Origin: Allium sativum | Lineage: Eukaryota; Streptophyta; Magnoliopsida; Asparagales; Amaryllidaceae | Direction of reading: 5' to 3' | DNA length: 64,000 bases | Assembly (NCBI GenBank): GCA_030737875.1 | Contig: CM060923.1 | Location: forward strand, 497,452,453 to 497,516,452 | In this document: piece by piece, positions 10,592-21,434 of the stretch | Layout of the letters: every line of letters starts with the position of its first letter | Numbering within the stretch: the stretch's first letter is position 1 | Notes under the pieces: generated by a model | Databases searched by the model: none | The model's input: the letters and a program-made list of their open reading frames with translations, nothing else | Told to the model about the DNA's origin: nothing | Made by a program: the position numbers and the translations under genes

Positions 10592-11628
10592 TCCATTATG
10601 GAAATAGTTTTATTTTCTCCCAAGGTACACATTTTTGTTATAGAAAAAAATGTTCATATTTATATAACTCTCAAGAATTCTTCTTTTACTAATTTTTTGT
10701 GCTCTATTAGGCGGGTGGTTCGGTTTAATTTTTTAAATGGTTCATAATGATGAATAGAAATTTAGTTAGTAACAATAAAACAAATGATAAATGATAAGTA
10801 TTTAGACTTCTTATTGCACATAAATTATTTACATTAATGTTTAAAATATATATTAGGATTAATTATTGTACTTCATTTTTGGTACTCAAGTTAATGGTGC
10901 ATTCACTGTCAAAGCTTGATCAGTTTAAATTTTCGATCACAATTTATGAATGAAGATTCTAAAACTTATAACCAAACATTGTTACAGTTAGAGAATACTT
11001 AAGTTGCCGAGTAAATTGGAGCTAATAAGCTACAGTATTAATGTGACTAAAGTAGTACTTGGAGCTAATAAGCTACATAAATTATTTCCTAATGCCGCCA
11101 TTAGAAGAAAGCTTGTTTTAGGGATGTTTAAGTTTGAGAATTGATGAATTAGTAGGTTTTGTTGTAATAGTGCGGGGATTTAGGCTTTAGGGCCTGGAAA
11201 CATACTTTGTATTTGTTTTGGATATTTTTAGAGTAGGCAATTTCCTTTTGATTGCCCAGTTAATCCGTAACAATTTTTGAGCAATTACTACTGTTTTTTT
11301 TTTTTAATGGCGTGCTACTTTGGTCAACAATAAGTGATAGCTGTTATATATGTTGCTCAAGTACCATTTTGTGATTTCATGAGGAAGTCAGGTTAGACTG
11401 AATAGAGCATATGCAATTTGCATTTCAATTGTTTAAACGTGAGCTTTATTCTTCAGTTATTATTTTTAGTTTACGACATCGACTGAATTATTCAACTATA
11501 CAGTTTGAGAGAGCTTTAGCTATGATTTTTCTTGTTTTTGGTCCACTGCTTTTTTTTATTAACTTGGACTTAATGTATAATTAACAGGTGAATTTTAGGA
11601 AGGTGTTGCATGGAGAAGGAGTGAGTTT
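10592..11628. other. Unassigned AT-rich DNA left of the large LTR element
   Basis: No coding exon recognised. At the right edge, from 11589 (after ttaacag) to the LTR, lies an exon-like stretch that would resume at 38388 if the LTR element were absent and end at a gataggtaat donor-like site. This is weak evidence of an exon split by the insertion. Confidence 0.35.
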
Positions 11629-11633
11629 CAGCT
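11629..11633. other. Target site duplication, left, of minus-strand family A element
   Basis: cagct here against aagct at 38383-38387, so four of five bases match. An old duplication with one substitution is the simplest reading. Confidence 0.55.
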
Positions 11634-12786
11634 TGAAGCGATCTGAACTTCCCCGGTAAGGAAAGCCCAGATAGAATTGAGAATACGACAAAATAGAACG
11701 CAGACGGAAGAACATTTCATTGTATATTACAACAATTCAACAGATTACAAGAATATACAGAGTATAAATCAATATTACACATTCGATAAATATCAGAGAT
11801 TACAATACATGACATAGTAACGGAAAATAATACAAAATACAACTGAAGAAGATACACGGATACAAAGCTTTTCGGATATCGTCCCAGCTGTAAAACAGGT
11901 TCCTGTGAATATAAATCTGCAAAACCAAAACTACTAGCTGCCCGTGTCAAAATAAGGGCACCCAGAGTTTAGGTTAAAACAATAAACTCCAGATCAGTCA
12001 TGGGACTGGTGTGAGAACTAAAACATTTATTAATCTTTATTTTAAAGTTAGGTAAATCAAGGGACCACGCCGTATAACACGGAACGGGTTTCCTCCCAAG
12101 AATATCAGTGCATATAACAACAGCGCAATGCTAAATAAAGAAAAATGAAGCTATTATAAGACCCAAGTTCCATCACACAATGCAACGCAAACCGGAGGAT
12201 AGGGTTTTCTCTTATAATAGCCAAAGCATGCTTGATACATTTAAAACAAGTCATTTGATACTATAACAAGTGTATAGTGTTTAAAACAATTTCAAATCAT
12301 AAATATCAATCATAGACGGCATGGGTACCATATATCATGTCGCCATACTAGTTTAACAATTAAAACCGCAAAGTCACATATTTGGAAATTGGATTTCCAT
12401 CTGCGAACTGAGGCTAGGGATCGTCCTCTACCGATTCGAGACTCTCTAGCCCGAGCCTCAGGCAAGTACTCTGTCAAGCCTTAGGAGCTACAGGGCCGGT
12501 CCACCGATGTGGATTAAAATGCCTGAACACTACGTCTCCCCGCCCTATGGGGCGTAAATGAGTCCAATGACTCCATCGATCCCGGATCGACCGATATATC
12601 TGAGGCGCCTTTTCTTCTTAAAAAAAATCCTACATTTTTAATGATAAAAATATAATCTTTTTTTTGATAAAAACATAACCTTTTCAAGTAAAAAGACATA
12701 CTCTTTTTAATTATAAATAAAAACTGAATTAAAACAATTTAGATTTAATTACCTTTCTTCTTAAATTCGCTGAACCCTTCTGACCT

Positions 12787-13110
12787 ACTCACGTGGAAAG
12801 TTCAGCCCCTAGGGCACTGATTTGCGCGCAACACGAGAAGCCGGGGGGGATCGGAGTCAAGGCCGTCGATGGTGGTCGGTGGAGGGGCGGAGGGGTGTTG
12901 CAGCCAATGGGGGTCCATCCAGAATCGGCGGTGGGACCACGGTTGGCCGGAGGCGGGGTTCGGTTTTTTTCTTTGAACGAAGAAGGGAGAATGGCCGATG
13001 GACGGCGCTGGAGGAGGAGGTCTCGCCTGACCGGCGGTGGCGCAGAGGGGGGTGGCGGCTGGCGCGTGTCAGCGACGGGGGCTGGGGAACGATCGGTTTA
13101 GGTTTTTTTA
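12787..13110 (-). promoter_or_regulatory. GC-rich LTR leader with splice donor
   Basis: The GC-rich block ends on the minus strand in CCAC|GTGAGTAGG (donor complement 12787-12792). A TATATAAG-like TATA box lies upstream on that strand near 13175-13195. The next AG candidate (gcgcctcag, near 12600) would give a short leader intron of about 190 bp. Confidence 0.5.
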
Positions 13111-13250
13111 TTTTATTTGATTTAGAAAATGGACGACGGGAGTAAAGGGAGTGGGGAGAGAAAGGTAAGCGTTGACTTATATATTAATATATATTTAATT
13201 TTATTTTATTCTCCAAAAGGTTACTTTAAAAATTCGAACTCAAAATTGAG

Positions 13251-13255
13251 CCCAC
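13251..13255. other. 5-bp target site duplication of the tandem array, left
   Basis: cccac, identical to 34063-34067. The joined flanks read gagcccaccgactg, matching the uninterrupted right LTR at about 37553-37566, so the pre-insertion sequence is known. Confidence 0.92.
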
Positions 13256-13784
13256 TGTAACAACCCGAAAATCTGGGCCAGTTTAAAATTTTTATTTTGG
13301 CAATTTTGGCGAATTTTGAATATTTAAAATAGATTATTTTAAATAAAATCAACGAGAAATTTATTTTGAATAGAATTCGATCGTATATATTTATACGCAT
13401 CGTCGTTAGAATATAAATAATTATATATAATTATAAAAGGAATTGAAATTGGCCATTTTTCAAACGGTCTCAGAATTCGACGAAACTAGTTTTGATAGGA
13501 CCGTATCGTCAATACGAAGCTAGAAAATATTTTTCGGGAATTTTTCTAGTTAGTATGTGGCCCCGGTAATTTGAATTGCGCGTTTAAAATTCAATATAAT
13601 GATTTAAATGTAAATTCAACGGAAACTAATTGAAACGATCAAATCAGCTTGCGATACATATCCCATTGTGTTCGGAATGGGGGTAAAACGCTATGGACGA
13701 CAGGCGGTGGGCCTCGTTTTGAGGTCGAAAATAAAAGTTGCTTTTTGGTGAAAAATTAAATAATAAATTAAATAATATAAATTT

Positions 13785-13792
13785 TATAAAAG
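13785..13792 (+). promoter_or_regulatory. TATA box of LTR 1
   Basis: TATAAAAG about 55-60 bp ahead of the GC-rich leader. Equivalent boxes stand at 21064-21071 and 28342-28349 in LTRs 2 and 3. Confidence 0.55.
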
Positions 13793-13845
13793 TTCCCCCC
13801 CCCCTTATTCTTCCCGATTCAGTTTTAAATAAAAAAAAAAAAAAT

Positions 13846-14184
13846 CGCGCCATCACCCTAACCCTAGCCGCCCATCGCCGTCGCGCGCTGCCATCGGAGG
13901 AGCCCCCCCGCCGCCTCGGCCAAGACCTCCCACCTTCGACGACGACCTCGTCTGATCTCGCGAGCCTCCCCTTCTTTCCTTCCTAACCCTAAATGCCTCG
14001 CCCAACCCACGTCCTCCCCGCGATCGACAGAGCGCCGCCCCCCTAGACTGCGCCACCTCCTCCCTCCACTTCCCCGACCTCGACAGTAGCACCCCCCCCC
14101 CCCCGTCTTCCCCCTTCTCCTCAAAAAAAAAAAAAAAAAAAAAAAATCCGACGCCCCCTCCTTTCTCGACGAAACACTGTAAGT
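13846..14184 (+). promoter_or_regulatory. GC-rich leader with telo-box-like motifs and splice donor, LTR 1
   Basis: Contains ccctaaccctag (near 13857) and cctaaccctaaa (near 13982), a C-tract and an A-tract of variable length, and ends ACACT|GTAAGT at 14179, where the sequence becomes AT-rich. This resembles the leader of plant housekeeping genes: TATA, telo box, leader intron. Transcription has not been observed. Confidence 0.55.
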
Positions 14185-14949
14185 TTTTATACGTTATCTT
14201 TAATTCGTTTTTTTTATAATTATTGTTAATTATTATGTAACTGATTTTATAAAAAAAATCGATTTTCTTTTAGCATAGGAAAGAAAAATTCGGATATATA
14301 TAATAGCTATTTAAAAATATGATTTTTATATTTTTAAAACATTAAAAATATGATTTTTATATTTTTAAAGTAATAAAATTATGACTTTTATATTTTTTAG
14401 GTATTAAAAATATAGTCTTTACTATATAGACGAAGTAAAAATATGACTTTTGTTTATGTAGAGAATTAAAAATATAATTTTTACATGTTAGGAATATTAA
14501 AAATATCATCTTTATATGTGTAGAAAAATAAAAATGAGATTTTTATAAAGATGAAATCTTTATTTTAGAAAAGGCGAAATCTTTATATGGAAAATAGCGT
14601 GATAAAAATATAATTTTTATCTATATAACCTAGTGGTAAAAATATGATTTTTATATATTGAACTTCGAAATAAAAATATGATTTTTATATATTGAACTTC
14701 AAAATAAAAATATGATTTTTATATATTGAACTTCGAAATAAAAATATGATTTTTATATATTGGATAGCGAAGTAAAAAATTCGATTTTTACATAGGTAGT
14801 GAAAGCGGGCGACGAAGGTAACAAAAAGGCGAGAACGAAGAAGATTTATATCAAAGAAGAGTCAAGATGTTTGGATAGCTTTATGTGAGAATTTCTCACC
14901 TTTCAATTTCTTTTTCTAGTTATATATATATATATATACTAGGATGCAG
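14179..14949 (+). other. Putative leader intron of LTR 1
   Basis: GTAAGT donor at 14179 and an AG acceptor in aggatgcag ending at 14949, both at conserved module boundaries. The span is AT-rich, as plant introns are, between GC-richer flanks. Counterparts: 21464-22228 (LTR 2), 28739-29508 (LTR 3), about 4348-3340 and 61986-61692 on the minus strand. It is inferred from sequence only. Confidence 0.45.
14290..14790. repeat. AT palindrome array with 35-bp tandem repeats, LTR 1
   Basis: Repeated TAAAAAT-ATG-ATTTTTA units. From about 14640 to 14765 they sit in a tandem repeat of about 35 bp (attgaacttcgaaat spacer). Copies: 21570-22070 in LTR 2 and 28850-29340 in LTR 3. Confidence 0.75.
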
Positions 14950-15652
14950 ACGGTGCTTAGTAGCACCCGACACAATCGTCCACAGACCATGGACTTGTTT
15001 GTTTGGTTGCATAAATTAATTTGATGATTTGATTTGAATTTGGTTGTTGGGTGAATTTGATTGATGTGTGAATGGCGTGGGCCTTCACTAGACCAGGGAT
15101 AAGGCTAGGCCTCGTCCCGTTTCTAGTATCGTGCCGTTATGCCGCCGAAATTTTCTAAAATATGTTAGAAAAATAAAAATATCATTTTATTGAATAAATG
15201 AACCGAATAGAATATTCATAGGTTGAATAAAATGTCTTATCGTTAAAAATATAATTTTTAATGTGAATGTGAATAAATAAATATTCATTTACAAACCGGA
15301 CGGTTTGTTTATGTACACCTATTTGAAGGACATTGATTGGGTCGATAAATTTTACACATCGCCCAACTGCACAACTAAAATCTGTGTTTGATTGTTTGAA
15401 ACCCCACATGGGTGTTGGGATGAAATTTGAAGTTCACTCATCCTGATTGATTAAATATGTCGATCGATCGATTGACAGGCTGTTATAAGCGTTAGATATC
15501 TATATTTGATGCTTATACAGTGTAGTGCACTTTGGTTGATGGTTGATTATTTTTCAATGCTATTATATACATGTGTTGTATGAAATCCATATAATTAACT
15601 TTATATGGTAATTGATTGGGCCTCATTCCAATTTGAAAAATAAAGAACAATA

Positions 15653-15846
15653 CAAAATAAAGGTTCATGTGTTGACAGTACTCATCCATTGAGATTGGTC
15701 ATGTGTTGAACGAAATATTTTAGTAATAAAATTTACATCTTTATCAATATAAAATAAAGGTTCATGTGTTGACAGTACTCATCCATTGAGATTGGTCATG
15801 TGTTGAACGAAATATTTTAATAATAGAAATATTTGAAATAGAATAT
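15653..15846. repeat. 97-bp direct tandem duplication, LTR 1
   Basis: The block beginning aaataaaggttcatgtgttg occurs twice, 97 bp apart. It is present in all three large LTRs (near 22931 and 30210 in the others). Confidence 0.85.
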
Positions 15847-15942
15847 TTGAAATTAGAAATATATGAAGCCGTGTTGATTAGATTGGCGCCATTTTGACGT
15901 GAACGATATTTATATCGATTTTATTCATTTTGAAATAAATTG

Positions 15943-16175
15943 AATTGTAAACGATTTCGAAATGAATTGAATTGAGAACGATTTCGAAATGAAATAAATT
16001 GAAAACGATTTCGAAATGAATTGAATTGAAAACGATTTCGAAATGAAAAAAATTGAGAACGATTTCGAAATGAAATAAATTGAAAACGATTTCGAAATGA
16101 AATAAATTGAAAACGATTTCGAAATGAATTGAATTGAAAACGATTTCGAAATGAATTGAATTGAAAACGAATTCA
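15943..16175. repeat. 27-bp minisatellite, LTR 1
   Basis: Eight to nine copies of a 27-bp unit with core aaacgatttcgaaatgaa and variable aattgaatt/aataaatt spacers. Because 27 is a multiple of three it leaves a spurious 9-residue repeat open on the minus strand. Confidence 0.85.
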
Positions 16176-17066
16176 AATTGAATTGAAAGCGAATTGAAAT
16201 GAATTCAAATTGGATTGAAATTTGAATCGAATAGAAATGAATTTTAAAACGAATTTATAAAGAAGAATTCAATTTTGATTTGAATTGAAAAGGAAGTTGA
16301 AATTGCTTTTGAAACAAATTTAAAACTATTTATATAATTCGTTTTAAATAGAAATCGACGAAATATATATTATATATATTATATATATAATATAATGGCC
16401 TGAATAGAACGCGCCGCGCCGCGGCAGTTCGCGAATTTCGACCATTTATTTCAAACGGACATTACGGGAGATCCGACCGTCGGATTCTCCTAAAACCGGA
16501 ACCGTTGGGTTCGTATCGAAAAGAGCTTTCTAATGAATATTAGAAATTTGAAATCTAACGATTGGATTTGGAGATACGTCCAAATCAAATTCGAAAAAGG
16601 TCGCTGTAAGTGCAGTTCGATGACCGTTGATGGAAATCGACTGTACAGGCCTTGACAAAATTATTAAAAATAGTAATAATTTGTGTAAAATCATAAGAAA
16701 TGATTTGGGAAAAATTGGGATGAAAAACTCCATATTTGAAAAGATAAAAATAGATTTTTATCGAAATGAACTAGTTTTGAACTAGAATTATAATTCTATT
16801 TATTTTTAAATAAATAAATTGAATTCGAAAAGGATTTTAAAAATAACCAAAATTTCCAATGATTGCATTGGAATGGATTTGAATCGAAATTGTCTTTGGA
16901 ATATTTCGATGTTGGAATTCGTGATTATACGGATGTTGTTATGGAAATTTGAAAGATATATATTTATATTGTTATTTCCAATACGACATTTGTTAATCGT
17001 AGAATTTGATATTGAATATAAGCCGATATATTTTCTATTCAGAGCCTTGTATTGAATATCAAATGT

Positions 17067-17511
17067 GATTTGGGTTTGTCGTGAATGGTGTCTTCACTAA
17101 CACTGTTCTTGAACCCAGTTGAGAAAAGATTAAATCTTTTTATTTAGATTTAATGAAGTGTACCAATTAAATGATATTTAATTGGAATTGAATTGATATT
17201 GATTTTTGGGTTTATCGTGAACAGTGTTTTAAATAACACTCGTTCTTTAACCCGATAATCAATCGAATGTGACTTTGGGTTTATCGTGAACCGTGTTTTA
17301 AATGACACAGATTCTTTAGCCCAGTTAACGATTAAAACTAAGTGGAGTTTTAATGAATCTTTAATTAGATTGAAATAATCGAGAATGGAGTATCACCAGT
17401 TTTACTCCAGGCGATAGTTAATTCTTTAATTAGATTTGAACGTGAAATGGTAATTGAATTTACCGATAACACTATGGTGTTAGATATGAAGTATTACCAG
17501 TTTTACTTCAT
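17067..17511. repeat. Stem-loop array in LTR 1
   Basis: Three units with outer arms GGGTTT/AACCC and inner arms GTGTT/AACAC (17071-17117, 17208-17253, 17277-17322), then TGGAGTA/TACTCCA (17386-17409), TAACAC/GTGTTA (17467-17482) and TGAAGTA/TACTTCA (17487-17510). The fourth and sixth share the 10-nt loop pattern tYaccagttt while one stem pair changes from G-C to A-T. Copies at 24346-24790 and 31625-32070. Confidence 0.7.
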
Positions 17512-19505
17512 GGGATAAATAGGTTGGGATTGGGAAATTAAAACAAATGATTACTTCGGTAAGTTTAGTTAATCCCGACTAGTTGGATCGAAATTCAAAA
17601 GAAGATTAGAGAATAAATTAAAGGAATTTATCTTGGATAAAATTAATGGGAACCTTTCCCTATGAATGTGAAATTTAGAAACTAACTGTCGGTTAGCCAA
17701 GCAGAATGGTTTTCTGGATATTGATCTGATGTTGGTTTCGGCCTTCGGGGTTAATATTTGGGGAATTATTCTCTTGATTAATTTACGGTTAGTGACTGAT
17801 GAATTGGAATGAGGCGTATGTTGTGTTTGTGTAACACTTATTTAAAATATACGCGAGTTATTCGGAAAGACCGGGTTTATCCCATTCTGAATAACTGATA
17901 CGACGATAAGTCGAAGATGAAGACGATGGTCGAAGACCGGAGGTCCTCACGTCGTTTGGGTGATTACTAATGATCTTGATTGGGTTGTACACCCAAGAAG
18001 ATGGAAACAGTTAGTGATCGTCCAGACGTACTTGGAGATCGATGGATATGCGGGGTACTAGGTGCCTCCGGTTTCGTTCAGACCCAGAACGGACTTGTAA
18101 ATGGACTGTGTGTCTGACATTGGATTTTAGTCCGTGTGATTGATTTCTATTAAATATATATCTGTTTGGCGGTGGAGAATTTATTCTCTTGCTTAATGCC
18201 CTTCTCTGAGACGTACGAGCTCAGGGGTTGTATATTGATGGATATCAAACGCATGGAGTGAATTGCCTGTGTGGCATACCTAAGTGGCAATAGATCGAGG
18301 CTTCTGTTGAAAAGCAAAGTCTTGTGGTTGATGATCGAAGCACGGCCTTTGTGGTGTAGCTTTGTGTAACGTTTATTTCGCGAGTTTCACACCCGGTATG
18401 AACCAAAAACGGGAGACGGATCTCAGGGAGGGCATGCGTTTCCTTCTAGCTAAAAGGTGGCGTCAGTGGTTTTACACGCCCTGACGAGTTTGACTTATGT
18501 GGTTGTTGCTGTTGCGAGGCGCCTCGGATTGATCGGTCGTTCTCGAACCGATGGAGTCATTTAGTTGGCTCATTTACTCCCCAAAGGGCGGGGAAACGTA
18601 GTGTTCAGGCATTTTAATCCACATCGGTGGACCGGCCCTGACGATCCAAGGGTCACTCGAGCTCTGATCCTGAGACTCGGGCTAGACAGTCTCGAATCGG
18701 TTGAGGACTATCTTTTGCCTCGGTTCATAGATGGAAATCCAATTTCCAAATACGTGACTTTGCGGTTTTATTTGTAAACCTATATATGGAGACATAGTGG
18801 CATGGGACGCTCATGTCGCCTATGATTGATACTTATGATTTGAAGTTGTTTTATACACTATACACTTATAGTAGTATCAAATGATTTGTTTTAAACGTAC
18901 TAAGCATGTTTGGCTATTATAAGGGAAAACCCTATCCCCCGGCTTGCGTTGCATTGTGTGATAGGACCTGGGTCTTATAACAGCTTCATTTTTCTTTATT
19001 TAGCATTGCGCTGTTTGTTCTATGCACTGGTATTCTTGGGAGGAAACCCGTTCCGTGTTATACGGCGTGGTCCCTTGACTTACCTAACTTTAAAAATAAA
19101 GATTAACTGTTTTAGTTCTCACACCAGTCACATGACTGACCTGGAGTTTATTGTTTTAACCTAAACTCTGGGTGCCCCTATTTTGACATGGGCAGCTAGT
19201 AGTTTTGGTTTTGCAGATTTATATTCACAGGATCCTGGTTTACAGCTGGAACGATATCCGGAAAACTTTGTATCCGTATATCTCATTCTAGTTGTGTATT
19301 GTATTATTCTTCCGCTGCTATGTATTTAAATGTAATTTAAATCTCTGATATTTCTGTGTAATATTCATTTATACTCTGTATATTCTTGTAATCTGATGCA
19401 TTGTTGTAATATGCTATGAAATGTTCTTCTGTATGTGTTCTGTTGTGGCTTGTACTCGAACTATCCGCCGCTTTCCTTTACGCGGAAGTTACGGGTGTTC
19501 ACAGT

Positions 19506-19517
19506 TGGTATCAGAGC
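19506..19517 (+). other. Primer binding site (tRNA-iMet), internal 1
   Basis: TGGTATCAGAGC, complementary to the 3' end of initiator tRNA-Met, two bases after the LTR end. Confidence 0.9.
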
Positions 19518-20521
19518 TTTGGTTTACAGAGCTCGAGAACAAGACACATTAGAACCATACGAAAGAATTCATCAGATATTGGATTAGTAATATCCAATGA
19601 GAATGACTCGTTGGAGATGGGATCAGTAGCATCCTAGAACGAGTGTGAAGAGTATATTTTTCTAATGAAAACAAATTTTGTTTTGCAAATTTAAATCAAC
19701 TATTCGTATTTGATTATTTGTTTATATTGATGTGGACAATCCAGTATATATAGATTTTGCGTATATGTCTGATCCGCGTGTATTCAAAGTTTTAATATAT
19801 TGGATAGATATAGCATCACACTCTAGTCGCCCGAAGATGATATTGATGATAGCGATCGCATCATCAACATTTATGTTCGAGTTTCGAAGGTGTGATTTTC
19901 TATATATTTCCATTAGACTGGTGTGAGAACCAAAACTAATATAGCTAGAATACATTGTTGTGATTTGGCACCAAAACATGATTTTTTGTATATGTATCAA
20001 AATTATGAATTTGAAACGTTAAATTCACTAATTGATTGATGTTTGTGTTGTTTGTTCATTTGTTTGCTAATTTTGAACCATTATGCTTAATCGAACCAAA
20101 TATTGAACTATATTGAAAATTTGGTCGCATTTGTTTGCATATACTTGCACTTACATTGAACAGGTCATAGCAAGGAGGCTAGAGCAGAGAATAAAATTTG
20201 TTTGCCCGACAAATAGGTACATGTTTAATACATAATTTACTATTTTGTTTGGGTGATGATGATTTTATGAGCCTATTGGCTAGCCGCTTGGCTTTTTCTT
20301 TTTCTTTTTGAGATCTGAAGGACCGGGGAAGCTATTTGAAATTTCCCGATGCTCCCGGTGCAGGGGAGGTTATGGCGAAATTTTTCAAAAATTTAGGGTG
20401 TTAGCCAAATTTTTGAAAATTCTCAGAAACTGAAAAGTTGGAGAATGGAAGCCAGATCGATCGTAGAGTTGATTAATCAAACCACTTTCGACTTTGTTCC
20501 TTTTCGGGGACGAAAAGTTTT

Positions 20522-20533
20522 AAGTGGGGGAGA
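20522..20533 (+). other. Polypurine tract, internal 1
   Basis: aagtgggggaga directly before the TG of LTR 2. Confidence 0.85.
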
Positions 20534-20534
20534 T

Positions 20535-21402
20535 TGTAACAACCCGAAAATCTGGGCCAGTTTAAAATTTTTATTTTGGCAATTTTGGCGAATTTTGAAT
20601 ATTTAAAATAGATTATTTTAAATAAAATCAACGAGAAATTTATTTTGAATAGAATTCGATCGTATATATTTATACGCGTCGTCGTTAGAATATAAATAAT
20701 TATATATAATTATAAAAGGAATTGAAATTGGCCATTTTTCAAACGGTCTCAGAATTCGACGAAACTAGTTTTGATAGGACCGTATCGTCAATACGAAGCT
20801 AGAAAATATTTTTCGGGAATTTTTCTAGTTAGTATGTGGCCCCGGTAATTTGAAATGCGCGTTTAAAATTCAATATAATGATTTAAATGTAAATTCAACG
20901 GAAACTAATCGAAACGATCAAATCAGCTTGCGATACTTATCCCATTGTGTTCGGAATGGGGGTAAAACGATATGGACGATAGGCGGTGGGCCTCGTTTTG
21001 AGGTCGAAAATAAAAGTTGCTTTTTGGTGAAAAATTAAATAATAAATTAAGTAATATAAATTTTATAAAAGTCCCCCCCCTTATTCTTCCCGATTCAGTT
21101 TTAAATAATAATAAAAAATCGCGCCATCACCCTAACCCTAGCCGCCCATCGCCGTCGCGCGCTGCCATCGGAGGAGCCCCCCCGCCGCCTCGGCCAAGAC
21201 CTCCCACCTTCGACGACGACCTCGTCTGATCTCGCGAGCCTCCCCTTCTTTCCTTCCTAACCCTAAATGCCTCGCCCAACCCACGTCCTCCCCGCGATCG
21301 ACAGAGCGCCGCCCCCCTAGACTGCGCCACCTCCTCCCTCCACTTCCCCGACCTCGACAGTAGCACCCCCCCCCCCCCCCCCCCGTCTTCCCCCTTCTCC
21401 TC

Positions 21403-21434
<32 letters not shown>

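Larger units (their letters stand above)
11634..13255 (-). mobile_element. Left (3') LTR of minus-strand family A element, first segment
   Basis: On the plus strand it starts TGAAGCGATCTGAACTTCCCC, the same as the right LTR at 35936. It is interrupted at 13255 by the tandem array and resumes at 34068. With the array and one copy of cccac removed, the LTR is 2450 bp against 2447 bp for the right LTR. Modules read on the minus strand: U3-like block (34068-34895), GC-rich leader (12793-13110), short AT-rich section, then a terminal block matching 18510-19500 of the large LTR. Confidence 0.88.
13256..19503 (+). mobile_element. Tandem array LTR 1 (family A, 6.25 kb)
   Basis: Begins TGTAACAACCCG and ends GGGTGTTCACA, directly followed by a tRNA-iMet primer site (19506-19517). 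Length is 6248 bp, unusually long for a plant LTR. Modules: U3-like block (13256-13740), TATA box TATAAAAG (13785-13792), GC-rich leader (13846-14178), donor GTAAGT (14179-14184), AT-palindrome array (14290-14790), conserved acceptor aggatgcag (ends 14949), 97-bp direct repeat, 27-bp minisatellite, stem-loop array (17067-17511), and a terminal block shared with the 2.45 kb LTRs. No gene is carried. LTRs 1, 2 and 3 differ only by scattered substitutions and tract lengths. Confidence 0.93.
19504..20534 (+). mobile_element. Tandem array internal region 1, non-coding
   Basis: Only 1031 bp from LTR 1 to LTR 2. It holds the primer site TGGTATCAGAGC (19506-19517) at its left edge, and ttcggggacgaaaag (20503-20516) plus the purine tract aagtgggggaga (20522-20533) at its right. 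No gag or pol reading frame is present. The ttcggggacgaaa block before the purine tract is typical of plant Ty3/gypsy elements, so the family is probably a derivative of that lineage. Confidence 0.9.

Noticed and set aside
13853..14124. Arg/Gly-rich and Pro/Ser-rich frames in the GC-rich leaders (also 1224-1526, 4363-4599, 12793-13145, 21127-21462, 28410-28684, 37128-37430)
   Set aside because: Frames are open on several strands at once because of GC content, break at homopolymer length changes, and are not kept between diverged LTRs.
15925..16176. Minus-strand protein of 9-residue repeats (SKSFSIQFI)
   Set aside because: A by-product of the 27-bp minisatellite. Copy 2 is open in a different-looking frame, and there is no start context or family.
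18565..18777. 70-residue frame beginning AHLLPKGRGN, same in all three large LTRs (also 25844 and 33124)
   Set aside because: It starts at TTG, not ATG. The three copies are recent duplicates, so identity shows nothing, and in the diverged LTR (about 12370-12570 minus) the matching frame contains a stop.
19506..19517. tRNA-like TGGTATCAGAGC motif as a tRNA gene
   Set aside because: Only the 12-nt complement of tRNA-iMet is present, at the LTR edge. It is a primer binding site, not a tRNA gene.
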